Part shown: in pieces, positions 10,333 to 22,114 of the stretch
Layout of the letters: each line of letters begins with the position of its first letter
Position numbering within the stretch: position 1 is the stretch's first letter
Assembly (NCBI GenBank): GCA_025529335.1
Contig: JAMYHX010000051.1
Location: 62,001 to 126,000, forward strand
DNA length: 64,000 nucleotides
Source of the DNA: Rhizopus sp. PT2906
Lineage: Eukaryota > Mucoromycota > Mucoromycetes > Mucorales > Rhizopodaceae
Reading direction: 5' to 3'
Program-made: the position numbers and the translations under genes
Notes under the pieces: model-generated
The model's input: only the letters and a program-made list of their open reading frames with translations
What the model was told of the DNA's origin: nothing
Database searches by the model: none

Positions 10333-13223
10333 TCATAGTATAATTAGTTCTTTGAAGGTCATTTGAAGGGGGGGAGGACTTTCATTGTCGTGTTTTGATT
10401 TGTAAACAAAGATACCATATATATTTAATGCACTATTCACATCGCGATTCCAAACCGTACCACAAGATTTACACTTGAGGACAGAGTGTACTCTTCGCTT
10501 TGATCCAGTAATTGAGATGTTATTTAATTGTTTGGATTTGCACTTGTTACATATCTGACTTGTTAAATACTCGTCAACCGAAACAAATTCGGTTCCCCTC
10601 CATTGGATTGTTTGCATTTTCGTTTGATTTCTTCAGTAATTCGTTTTGTAGGTGCAGCTCGTTTTCCTTTCATACTTGAACAAAAAGAACCATTTCCGAA
10701 CGTAATGATCCCCTTCCGCTGAGAGGAGGAAGGGAGGTCAGCAGGAGGTAAAAATACATGTTTGCTTTTGTTTGGGTTTTGGTTTTTAGCGCCAACTGTA
10801 CTTGATGTGCTGTTGTCAAAGAGTCTTTTAACGATTTCTTGAGTTCCTTTTTGCTTGTTTATAAAAGTCTTGAACTTTAACTTTTGAGACCTATGCCATA
10901 CGCAGCGTTATTAAAATACACAACATGTAAGAGAGTGACATACCATTTATCTTGACAGTAGTAGTTATGAATTCTTTGATAGTTTTGTAGGCGTGTAGAG
11001 GCAGCTAGTAAAAATGAGGTCAAGTTTGCAGTTTTTAAAGTAGGTAATTCACTAATATACTTAAATTCGTCTAAATGACGCTCTTGGTGTTCTTTTCGTC
11101 TTCTTGTAGCAAGATTGTAACCACATAAATGATAGTATTCTTCCAAGCTTGTAGTTCGGACACGTTCATGTTCTGTAGAGTCAACTGCAGTAAAGATAGT
11201 TGATATACCAGGGTCAACAGCCCAAATTTCAGCATCGTCAACGATATCAGCAAAATCCTTGGGTGTTTTTGGTTCTCTTTTAGGTTCATGGATTGAGACA
11301 GTTTTCTTAAACATGAAGAATACAGTATAACCATCAGTAGTGATCACATTTCTACAATGACAACATTTGTTTAGACCAAAAGAAAAGGCATGTAAGCATA
11401 CATACGCAAATTTTTTGGAACGTGAGGTGAAGCTTTCAAGTGTCTTGTAGCCTATTTTTGAAAAATCAAAGACATTGAAGTACCATAAAGTTAAATCATT
11501 ATCATTCTTTTGACCTGGTTTGATCTTGTTGTCACATTGTTTGGCAAGTCTCCAAAAAGCTTGAGCATCAATCTGTATACTCTTGGAATCAATCTTGTAC
11601 AAAGGAAGTAAAGAAAAGTATCTTGAATTCTTGCTTGTACTGTTTTGATAAAGGTTTGAACAGCATCAATATCCTTTTTATCAATATTTCTAAGCTTGCT
11701 TGTTATTTCCAAAGTCTTGTTGGAATTGATAGCGGTCAAGGTGTTTTCCTTTAATGATCTGTACTTGCTTGTATTCAGCTTCTTGACAAAAGGAAGTCCT
11801 TGTAACTTTCTATGAACATAACTGCTTGATGCTTTGTCTTGTGGTTTCATTTCTTGAATGAACTTCTTTTGTTCCATTTCCTTCTGAATAAAGTGTAGCC
11901 ATTTCATGTAGCATTGAGGTTTGGCATACAGATTAGCTTCACTTGATACGTCAGCATCATTGGAAGCATCGTAAGTTGACCAGAAACTAAGAAAGTTATT
12001 GGCAATGGTTTCATGTCGCTCAGTTCGGTCTACAGTGGATGGCCAGGCAGATTTAGGGTTTATCTTTTGTTGAAAGATGTGTTTGGCTAAAGACTTGCGT
12101 TGCTTGACTGTTAAGCTATCACCACAAAAGTAAGGAGAGGTCTTTTCGGACAGGACATTAAGGATATGTCTGAGAGTTCGATCTTCATAAGTGGAGCATA
12201 CGTTGTTGCGGACCAGTGTTTCGTATTGTTTAGCCATGGATGATACAATGGTCATATATCCTTTACTTGCGTACTTGCCTAAATCAGATTGAGTAAGAGA
12301 AGTTGATTCACAAATGGTCTTGAAGTTCTTCTTGATACTATCAGATGCATGCTTTCCTTGGCCAGCAAAGATGGAAAATATGTTATAGAACAGATTTTGA
12401 GTAACCACAGGTAGTTCTTCACCATTCTCGAGAAGTTCCAAGAAATAATAATTAGCAAAGATGGACCCAGCGTATACCAGTTGAGTAATGTGGTCAACTG
12501 CTTCTTGAACCAAAGTAACGAACTTGGGATATTTGCAGGTATTGGACAAAGATGTCTTGATTACAAAAGTTTTCTCGACGGTATCCTTAGACTTTGAAGG
12601 CTTCGTTTTCGCCTTATTCATAGGACATAATTTGCTGGAGGAGCGAGAGTGATCGGTTCCACCACAAGAAGGACATCATACTTGTTTTTGTTCATTATTT
12701 GACGCCTTATTCTTTTCTTTCTCCTTTTTAAGTGCTTCAGTCTTATAAACCTTGTCTTGATATTTCTTGGAGGTCTTGATGGGAGCGGAAGTACAGCTAG
12801 TGGAAGGAGTAGGAGCAGGTAATACAGCTTGAACACTTGTATCTTTGTTGACTACAAGTATAGATGTCTTTTCATTGATGACAACATTTGAAGGACCAGG
12901 AGCAGATGTGTCTTTAGCAGCTTTCAAAGTAGTACGGATGTTCTTATCTATTACAACAATCTGTTATAAAACAGATAGAACTAATAGATGTTTATCTTTA
13001 CCTTTTCTAAGTAATGAAGTTTCTTGGAAGTCATCATCACTTGCTTCAAAAGCTGTGGTTTTGAATAAACTTGTTTGCGTTTGTGCAAACAAAGAAGAGA
13101 ACCCGCGATCAACAGCTAATGGATCCTTAATATATGTCATATTGACTATACATCTTACATACCTTTCCCTTTATTTCGCTTTGCTTTTGGAGGCGGAGAG
13201 TCATCGTCTTTCTTTCGCTTCAT
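10333..13223 (-). pseudogene. Fanzor/TnpB-type RNA-guided nuclease gene, disrupted
   Basis: Minus-strand gene from ATG 13223 (MKRKKDDDSPPPKAKR) to 10333. Introns inferred: about 13162-13115, about 13000-12962, 11353-11406 and 10891-10943 (GT-AG, each restoring the frame). Domains: zinc knuckle CPSCGGTDHSRSSSKLC (about 12675-12625), a long helical region, RuvC-I with aspartate in IWAVDPGISTIFTAVD (about 11240-11190), ITFGNGSF, VDEYLTSQ, a zinc ribbon (CNKC then CKSC) and RuvC-III aspartate in WNRDVNSALN (about 10460-10430). This is the TnpB/OrfB layout with the extended N-terminus of eukaryotic Fanzor proteins. Lesions: in-frame TGA at 12676-12678, a frameshift near 11600 and another near 10595. 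It lies 0.3 kb downstream of a Helitron relic on the same strand. Intact relatives cut DNA guided by an RNA; this copy should not. Confidence 0.85.
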
Positions 13224-13539
13224 ATTGAAGTAAAGAAAAGAAGAAAGGGGAAAGTAACTGCGGATAGTCTTGTCATGCTAAATTAACGATCGACAACATT
13301 GTTTTATTAATTAATCATGTTTTCTTTAATAGTAAAATGTTTCTCGATTAAAAAAGCACTCCACTTTTGACACACTGCACTTCTTACTGTGATCCTCAAA
13401 GTAGTTTTCTTTATAAAAGTGATGGGATAAGGATACTAAAATGACACACGATGGCCATGAATCATCATCTAAACACCAGGAACAGTGATCGAAGAAGTAG
13501 CAGTAAAGAAGGGAAAGAAGAGGCACAAGTCCTAATGCC

Positions 13540-14773
13540 ATCCACATGCTCCATGATGAAATAGCAGTACGTAATTCCTACACACGTATGCAGCATGTGT
13601 CTAGCTGATGCGTTGAAAGTGCTGCTCAAAATCATGTTCTCAACGGAGACTATCGTTTCTACTACTGCTTCTCAAGGTAAGAGCGATGTTGCAGAAGCCT
13701 CTGTCATTATACTCGATTTGGATAACAGCGACAACTTTCTCCATTGTTGGTAAATCATGGGCGCATCTGTCACCTCCTTCAATCAAATGCATTCTCGTCG
13801 ATGAACTGATGATAATATAAGGTGATCCGCTTTCAGTAGAGCCATTGTTGCTAGATATTTTCTCGCTGTTGATGCAGAAGCTCTGATGGTTGCTTAATAT
13901 CTTATACGCATGACAATAAATACGTGCGAAGGGATTTCATTGAGCAAGCACAATTGAAAGGCTTTCTATATTCCCATTCTCCAGATTTTCATTCCTTTCT
14001 GATCGTCTCTGAGCAGCATACGAAGGATCATAGATGTACAACTGAGCATACAAAGATGCGTTGCCCTCAACTGAAAGTAAAGGCCCCTGGCGGTGGCAAA
14101 GAGCACCATGGATCTGGAATGCGTTAAGTTCACCTCTTCTGTTGTTGTTGGCATTACGTTCCTCAGCCGAGACAATGTCGCATCCTAAAGAGGTAAACGC
14201 AAAGGCAGCGTTATATTGACGAAGGTTGTCCTTAAAGTGGCTTCCTTGAATGTCTGTACTTGCAAGCAAGTCCTTCAAGTATTGAGGTGGGTCAGGTAAG
14301 AGTTGCAATTGGACTGATACCTGCTTGCAGCATGGTTCCCAGCTAGGATTACTCAAAGATGATGTCTCTTGCCTTTCATCGATCCAGTGCAAGGCATGGC
14401 AATGGGGACACTCTTTGTCCATACGTCCAAGGTCCAAAGGGCGAAGGCGGGATAACTGTGAGATGTATGCGGCTGACATACTGTTAGCATGGTCAGATCT
14501 GGGTCTACTTTCAACATCAACAGACTCAACTGCTCTTCTTGGTCTGCCTCTAGGTCTACTTTCAGCATCAGAAGACTCGATTGTTCTTGGACTTCCTCTA
14601 GGTCTAGTAGCGACATCAGTTTCTTCGTGTTGATCTTCGGCACGACGTCTGCGGCGTGATGCTGCTACTCGTTCTCTGCATGCTTGACAGGTACGATGAC
14701 GTGAATCAACGGGTAAAGGTGGACGGCAGGAAGAGCACCTGGTTGTACTTTGGTTGTTGTTGTTGTTTTCCAT
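13540..14773 (-). pseudogene. Helitron N-terminal gene relic, copy 1
   Basis: ATG at 14773 (MENNNNNQSTTRC). The frame stays open to 13937 and shows a Cys-rich N-terminus (CSSCRPP, CQACRER), an Arg/Glu-rich linker, the Helitron signature LGRMDKECPHCHALHW, CCKQVSVQLQLLPDPPQYL, YNAAFAFTSLG, FQIHGALCHRQGPLL and YAQLYIYDP. After a stop at 13937 homology continues in broken frames (SPYIIISSSTRMHLIEG, EHDFEQHFQRIS, NYVLLFHHGACGWHW) to about 13540, the Helitron_like_N region. The HUH Rep and helicase domains are absent, so this is a 5' fragment. Copy 2 (25.8-26.3 kb) overlaps it in the last part with clear similarity. A Fanzor-type gene follows immediately. Confidence 0.85.
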
Positions 14774-17400
14774 TTTTCTAATAAGCGTCAAAATGGGAAC
14801 ATAATGTTAGTGAATAGGAACTATATGAATTTGCCTTTTATTCTCTTTTTTTTTTCAAGGCATTTCCATACCTGATTCTTTTAAAAATATATTAGAGTGA
14901 TTATATTAGAGTGATATATATTAATGATTTGATTGTCAAAAAGAAACCGGCTTTCAATGCTTTACGAAAATGTTTTCAAATAAAAGGTAAAGATAGAGGT
15001 CATTTGGCGTTCATAGCTATCTATTCAAAAGAAATCAGAATAATTTACATAACATCAAGCATACCTTACCACCAAATATATATTCAAAGCAATAACAGAT
15101 AGTACAATGGCATCGAATGAGCCAACGTTGGCTTTTGGTGACGTGAGATATGTAAAATGTCGTAGACAGTCTTTGTAATTGTTGTTTTTTAAACCATGAC
15201 AAATCGAATTCTATTTTATATCAAAAGAATTTAAAAAAGTCGCAAGAGCTAGCTTTTATACGTTAGCATGCTTAGGAAGACACCGGAAGCCTAACGGCTT
15301 TAGGCTGAATAAAAGAGCAAGCATAATCCCGATCAGATTACATTGACTAGCTTGATTAAGGAAGGAACACTTAAATTGTTATATATGACGTTGAGATTAT
15401 TCTATAGTTCAAAGGAATGGATTCCAACGTATTTCCAAAAAGAAGAGATAATGTGTGCTTTTATTTGCCTTTGGTGTTTTTGAGGCGCCAAGAAGAAAAA
15501 GTATGAAGCCATCAGCATTTGTTGACATACTAGGAAGAAGAGAGAGAATATACCTACAGCTCTTTTGTGAGTATTGCTTATGCTCGAAATCAACGTATTC
15601 TTGGTGTATACTTTGGTAATATAATGTAAACACATTAGAAAGCATGGAAATTGACGTTGAAGGAAAGAGGCAAAACATCATTTTCAAAAGATAACTAGTA
15701 TTACTTTTTCTTTAGCTGTAAAGAATATGGTTTCTTTTGAACGATTTAAAAGACAGATCTAAAGATATATTTGCAGTGCATTGTAATACTTGATCTTTAG
15801 AAATTATTCGCACACAATGTAAGCTCAATAACAATTGTACTTTAGTTGGCTACCAATCGTTATTATCAAAAAGGCAATGAACTTTGTCTATTTGAGAGAG
15901 GATAAATGTGGTCAGCACTTATGAACAACACGTAATTGAAAAGGTGATTAGAGACTTAATATAAATAGTCTGATCTTGACTTTTCTTTTTCTCTTATAAA
16001 TCTTCTTCTTTATAATGTAAGTATTTAATATCAATGTAAATAACTGATTTACTAATCATTTCTTTATTCATTCTTTTGCTTCTGATGGGCTCTCTTTTTT
16101 ATTATTTGTTGTCTGAAATTATCCATTTTTCTATCAGTGTGCGAATAATTTGTGAATAAAGTGTAAACTCCTACAATAGATCTGGTTGCTAGTGCATAAA
16201 TATAATGTAACATTACAGCTTATTACCATGGTTTCACCACTGCTAATAAAACAATTGGTCTATATAAGGGCCTGTTTAGATTATTATCTGTAAAAATACT
16301 AGTTCATATGTTCCTAAGCGCTTAAAGTGTTAAACATATGTATATAATACAGTGTGTCAGCATGTATATATGTTAGAGCAAATATATCAGTTTTACTCTA
16401 ATACAATGTAAGGTAACCCAAGTGCAGCGTGGGATTAAACCCGTAGATTGGTAAGATAAGCACTGTAAGGGACCATACTAATAAAAAAGGCAAGATACAC
16501 AAAGCCACAGTAAGGTAAGAGTAACCGTATCTCAAAAAGCTATTGATGAATATAAAGGAGCTATAAGTTTGTGCAAACTGAATTGGTTTAGATTTGAACA
16601 TGTTCGGATCTTATAATCTTATTACAGCTTAGTTTTATTTATGATAAAAGAATCATTGAATGATCTTCAAGAATAAGGGTAGTTGTTAACCTTACAACTC
16701 AATGATATAGGTTATTCATTCCTTGAGTTTCCTTTTTTTTTTTCAGATGCTTAGCCATGTGTGATGTAAGCATATTTATATTTTATAGATTACACATAGC
16801 TTTTGGTAACAGGATATTCCATGTACGACTAGACGAGTGGCTACACTTACTGCGTTCATATGACTGTGTAACCATTTTATTTCCTAGGCAACTATAGCTA
16901 TCCTCTTTTTTTCACTTGCCTCTTTGCTGTCATGATTAACTATCAAATCATTTGATGCTCATTGGTTAAAATATATTTAGATATTTTTTAAAAGATAAAG
17001 AAATAAAAAAAAGAGAGAACAAAAGGGAGGATAAAAGAAAGATAGAACGTAGCAATAAGTCAATAGGCTCCGATTGCGATTGTAACTAGTCGTTAGTGAT
17101 CTACTACTACACGAGGTGCATGTACCCGATATCTTTTAAAAAGATGGACGAAATGATGTACCATTGGGGTAATAGGAAAGTGAAAAATATAAAAAAGATT
17201 TTTGACATCAGCAAACAAGCCCCGGTTTTGAACTTTTTTTTTCTATTTTCACTCTATTTTTTTTTCCCATTTTTTATAGTAAAATTTTTTATTTATTCCC
17301 TTTTTTTCTTCTTCTTCTTTTTTCTTTATAATATTCTTCTTCAAGGCTCCATTAATAAGTCTATATTCTTTTATCTTTTAAGCTGATTCCGCAAATAAAC
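14774..17400. other. 2.6-kb intergenic stretch containing one dispersed repeat
   Basis: No gene recognised. Short frames at 15402-15687 and 16398-16601 have no supporting homology. Contains the 122-bp repeat at 16041-16162 (listed separately). The right end is T-rich and forms the promoter of the Ndt80-like gene. Confidence 0.4.
16041..16162 (+). repeat. 122-bp dispersed direct repeat, copy 1
   Basis: Closely matches 26401-26521 in the same orientation. The first 35 bases are nearly identical, the middle diverges, and the last 50 bases (from the ATTATCCATTTTTCTATCAG block to GAATAAAG) are identical or nearly so. The second copy lies just upstream of Helitron copy 2. Confidence 0.8.
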
Positions 17401-17417
17401 CAGGCATCTCCGAACAG

Positions 17418-17539
17418 GTATGTAACATTCACCATAAAACTGTGCTGCGTTTCACATTATAAAAATATTATTTTTGACATTTTTATTCTTTGTGTATTTT
17501 CTTTTTTTTTTTTTTTTTCTTTCTTTTTCGCCATCTCAG
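17418..17539 (+). promoter_or_regulatory. Probable 5'-UTR intron of the Ndt80-like gene
   Basis: CAG|GTATGT donor at 17418 and a long polypyrimidine tract ending in CATCTCAG at 17539, eight bases before the ATG at 17547. The splice signals are strong and the segment holds no coding sequence, so it reads as a leader intron of 122 bp. Confidence 0.55.
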
Positions 17540-17546
17540 TTCCCTC

Positions 17547-19446
17547 ATGTCATCACAACCAAATACACCTCAGCCTACAGCTACCCCACCTCCTCCTACA
17601 GGTGTTACTCAAGATCTTAGTTCTAATACAGCAAATAATCATTACCCTCCTTCACCACCACTGCCCCTGGAAACTCAAAAATACGATGTGGTTACACCAA
17701 CCCAACCACCAAGAAGAAGTCGTAAAGAATCTTATACGGATCATTGCCCGTCATTTGGTCCTGTAACTTATATGCAAAATGTATTTGCTATAGACAGACA
17801 TACATGGTAAACACAATACACACTTTGAATCTTGATGTTCTCTTACATAAATTAGCATCGATGTTCGTCTTTACACTAAAGTCGACCGTGGATTCTTTTT
17901 GGCAGATAACGATTGGACTTGTTACCGTAGAAACTATTTCCAAGTCAGTGGTTCCTTTTCCTTGGAAGGTATTGGTGTGCTATATGAAGGACAGGAATAT
18001 CCTTGTTATGTCAAGGACTCAACTGGTCAGCTTGAAGAAATCAATTGTTTCATGTTGGGTGTCAGCGCGAAATTATCCGATTGTGATAAGGCCATTCAGT
18101 TAATTCAGCACACACCCAAGAGAGACAAAGGCCCTCAGACCACACCCACGCCCAAGCCTATTCGCCCAGGCGGAAATCTTGGCTTTAGCGCCGTGGGCTC
18201 CGGACAAACTATTGTGACTTTCGAACGTTTGCAATTCAAAACAGCTACTGCCAATAATGGCAAAAGACGAGCTGCTCAGCAATACTATGTGATCGTGATG
18301 GAGTTGTTGGCTAAATTAAAGAATGGTAATACGGTGACAGTAGCATCCACAACTTCTTCTCCTCTTGTCGTTCGTGGTAGGAGTCCTGGTCACTATGCCG
18401 AAACAGATGGTGCAATTAGACAGCCTCGTTTGATGACTGCAGCATCAACTGGTGATATCCATCAGCCTTCCTCTTCTTCCGGCCCTGCTACCCCCAACGG
18501 CGGTATTCACTACGGTCGTTCCCAAGGAACAAATAATAGCGGTGTATATGCTGGTCATAATTCAGAAATGTTTCAACCTCACGAGTACATTTCATACGAG
18601 TACCACAACTATTCTAACTATGGACATATGGCACCACCTCCTACTTCTGCAGCTACAGGTGCTTCGACAGCACCTACTACACCCATGTCTCATCCTCATT
18701 CATACCCTGGAACACCTCACCACCCTATAGTTGCCCCACAACCTTCACAGCATTATTTCTCAGGACCTCATGACCGAACACACTCTGCTGCTTCCACAGA
18801 AACATACCCTAATCATCATAATAATGATTATAATGAAAACGGTAGTCATCACCATATCAAAGAGGAGGTGCAACAACAACAGCAGCAGCAGCAACAACAG
18901 CAGCAACAACACCATCATTCTTCTCCTTACTATTGGCAGAGAAGCGAGGAGCACCACGCTCCTCCCCCTTCCGCACAAGACAATTGGAACAGAATGAGAA
19001 TGGCTTCCAATAACAGTGCACACTCGAGTATAGATCACTCTCAGCACGGATCACCTTATATGAATCACCCTCATCACGCTCCACCTGGGCCTACTGCTCA
19101 TGATCACCCTTATTACTCTCATCCTTATGGGCATCCTCCAACCTCCTACAGCCATCAAGGGTATGTATATGCACTTGTAAACACGCGCAAACAATTTTTT
19201 TAATCAATTTATAATAGTCTGCCACCACCACCTCCATCAGTGACTCCAGATCATTACCCTGGTTACAGCCACCATTATGAGTGGCAATCAAGGCCAAAAT
19301 ACAATAGTGGTCCTATTTATCCTCATAACTCGCCCTATGACCCAGAGAACAGAAGACACGATTACACTACTGAGAGACATCCATCTGAACAACAGCAGCA
19401 GTCTAACGCCATGCCTTCGTTGAATAGAGAAAGTGTAGCGAAATAA
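17547..19446 (+). CDS. Ndt80/PhoG-type DNA-binding transcription factor
   Basis: Three coding exons, 17547-17806, 17856-19160 and 19218-19446, give 597 residues in one frame. Residues about 60-260 match the Ndt80/PhoG DNA-binding fold: CPSFGPVTYMQNVFAID, IDVRLYTKVDRGFFLADNDW, CYRRNYFQVSGSFSLEG, then VTFERLQFKTATANNGKRRA. The rest is a low-complexity Pro/His/Ser region with a 14-residue glutamine run (near 18870-18910) followed by histidines, typical of activation regions. Family members (yeast Ndt80, Aspergillus XprG/PhoG, Neurospora Vib-1) control meiosis, extracellular proteases, nutrient stress or incompatibility. Which role applies here cannot be told. Both introns are short and GT-AG. 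Confidence 0.85.
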
Positions 19447-19899
19447 CTTTCCCCCCTTTTTTAATAATTAAACCAGAACCCTTTTCTTTTTTTCCCTTCT
19501 TTTATGCATTGATCTATCAGTGACACAATTGGTTTTGCCCTTGTCAAACTTGTTACACGACGCACATCATTTCCAAAAAGTGATGCTGCAGGTTGTAAGC
19601 AGCGTTACGGGCGCTACATTCAGGCACAACCCCCCTTAAGACACATTAAATGAAATTATGAAACATCAAGTGGCATTTGGCTAGAAGTCTTGGTGAAAAA
19701 AGGAAAGAATCCACACCACATTAAATGTTTTCCTTATGGTAACAGAGTACTTCTGATGTCTATTTATGCTAAAGCATTACTGTCAAATAAAAATTGTTAG
19801 GCTAATACAGGACGGTTTTGGTAAATGAGTTCATTGTTGTAATCACACTGGTCGAGAGAGAGAAAAATAAAAGGGAGATTTTTTACTGCTTTCTGATAA
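19447..19899. other. Convergent 3' intergenic region
   Basis: Lies between the convergent ends of the Ndt80-like gene and ILV3. AT-rich, with T-runs just after the first stop codon. The stretch near 19606 (GTTACGGGCGCTACATT) resembles the inner end motif of the MITE family seen at 22.6 and 39.8 kb and may be a scrap of it. No gene. Confidence 0.35.
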
Positions 19900-22114
19900 C
19901 TAATATTCATCAGTGACAGCGCCTTCACTAGCGCTTTTAACTGTTCTGCAATATTTGGCCAATACGCCCTTTGTATACTTGGGAGGCTTTGGCTTCCATA
20001 AACTACGTCGTTTCTCGAGCTCAGCATCAGGTACATGTACTGTGAGCTCTCTTGTTTTTGCATTAATCGTAATCTTATCTCCATCATTGACAAGTGCAAT
20101 AGGTCCACCTACTTGTGCTTCTGGGCAAACATGGCCAATAATAAATCCCTAAGAGTGATTGTTTAAAATCATGTTTTGTGTATTATTTAGCTTTACATGT
20201 GAAGCGCCAGAGAATCGACCATCAGTGACTAGAGCAACATCTTTGCCCAGTCCAGCGCCCATAATGGCAGCTGTCGGCTTCACTATAAGAAAAAGGAAGA
20301 GCGTCAGATAAACGTTATTGTTTATGATATACAGCTTACGCATCTCTGGCATACCAGGTCCTCCTTTAGGACCTTGATAGCGTATGACGACAACAGACCC
20401 CTTTGAAATCGCCTTTTTTTCAAGTGCTTCAAAGATATCGTCTTCGTCATCAAATACTCTAGCGATACCCGTAAATTCCAAACCTTCTTTTCCTGTGATT
20501 TTGGCAACTGCGCCCTATTGAAGAACGTCAAAAGATTTGCTGTAAATATGCTGAGTATCCCCTACCTCTGGTGCCATATTGCCTCGCAGGATGGTCAAAT
20601 GTCCGGTTGGTTTGATCGGATTGCTTAAAGGCAGGATAATATCTTGTCCTTCTTTCAGTCCGTCTACTGTAGCCAAGTTTTCTGCCAGTGTTTTTCCTGT
20701 AACTGTCAAACAGTCTCCGTGCAGCATGTTGTTTTCCAAAAGATATTTCATAACGGCTATTGCGCTTTAATAGATACAGTCTCCTTTTTTAATTTATTTA
20801 TTACCTGGTGTGCCACCAACACGATGAAGATCTTCCATTACATATTTACCACTAGTTTATAAAACGTTACTGTTTTGGACTGTTGGCTTCTTTATCTTGT
20901 TCTCACCTTGGACGCAGATTTGCCAAAAACGGCGTTTTATCAGAAATTGCTTGAATATCATCAATGGTTAAAGGAATATCGGCTGCCTTGGCCATAGCAA
21001 TCATATGAAGTACGGCATTAGTTGATCCTCCCAAGACCATAATCAAAGTCAATGCATTTTCAAATGCTTTTCGAGTCATGATGTCTCTTGGTTTGATATC
21101 TTTCTCAAGTAGACCACGGATAGCCTGACCAGCACGTAAGCATTCTTGTATCTTGGCTGGATCCTCAGCAGGAATAGATGAACTATAAGGCAAGGACATA
21201 CCTAGGGCCTCAATGGCACTTGACATCGTATTGGCAGTGAACATGCCTCCACATGCGCCAGCACCGGGACAAGCATGACGGATGATGTCCTTTCTTTCCT
21301 CTTCGGTGATTTTCCCACTGATAAATTCTCCGTTGCACTCTAGCGCGTTTCCAATATCGATCTCTCGATCTTTACAGCTTCCCACCGTACCTCGGCCCTT
21401 TTTCATCGTTCCACCATAAATAATCAATGAAGGTCGGTTGAGCCGAGCAACAGCCATCACACAGCCAGGCATGTTCTTATCACAGCCCGGAATTGAAATA
21501 TTGGCATCATACCATAGTGCACTCATGACCTACCAAATGTGTCAGATAAGATAGTGTCAAAACCTTTGCTTTACCGTTTCAATAGAGTCTGCGATGACAT
21601 CTCGACTGGGCAGGGAAAAGGACATTCCGGCACTTCCCATTGGAATAGCATCACTGACACCAATGGTATTAAACTGGTAACCTACTAACCCAGCATCCCA
21701 CACTCCTTGTACAACCTTGGCTGCAAGATCATTAATGTGCTTGTTGCAAGGATTACCGTCGTAACCGCTAAGTATCATTAGTTTTTTTTTTTGTTTTTCG
21801 CAGAGAGTTACTTACAAAGACGTGACGCCAACTTGGGCTTTATTCATGTCTTCGTCGTTTAAACCAGTGGCATATACTAAATTGCTTTAATATACATGAT
21901 TGCTTTACGATATGACTTACATTGTGCCTGTGCAGCTCCAGCAGAGGGTATCTGTGTTATAGTACGAGAATACTTGTTTAAAACGCCAGCTTCTGCCGAT
22001 ACATGGCGGTTTCTTGGTTCAAGTTTGTGACTAAAGATATGTAAAAGTATTGTCATTTATGCAAATACAAGACACAACTTACATATAAACTTCGCCTGTA
22101 GATGTATTTGCCAT
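19900..22114 (-). CDS. ILV3: Dihydroxy-acid dehydratase (IlvD/Edd family)
   Basis: Ten exons on the minus strand: 22114-22083, 22030-21921, 21876-21816, 21767-21575, 21529-20907, 20851-20805, 20756-20566, 20514-20340, 20282-20197, 20148-19900. Together 1767 nt, 588 residues. The enzyme dehydrates 2,3-dihydroxy acids to 2-oxo acids in isoleucine, valine and (indirectly) pantothenate/leucine synthesis. Family hallmarks are all present: iron-sulfur cysteines in GNPCNKH, PGCDKNMPG and HACPGAGACGG, the substrate/Mg region GGSTNAVLH, and the catalytic serine motif DGRFSGASHG. The N-terminus is MANTSTGEVYIHKLEPR, acidic and without a clear mitochondrial presequence, unlike yeast Ilv3. All introns are 44-57 bp. 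Confidence 0.95.

Noticed and set aside
10870..10943. A supposed frameshift in the Fanzor-type gene after QDKW
   Set aside because: A GT-AG intron (10891-10943) restores the frame exactly, so it was counted as an intron.
12845..13228. 127-codon plus-strand frame
   Set aside because: Antisense to the N-terminal exons of the Fanzor-type relic, including its introns.
18760..19047. Leu/Val-rich minus-strand frames
   Set aside because: Antisense of the glutamine/histidine repeats in the Ndt80-like gene.
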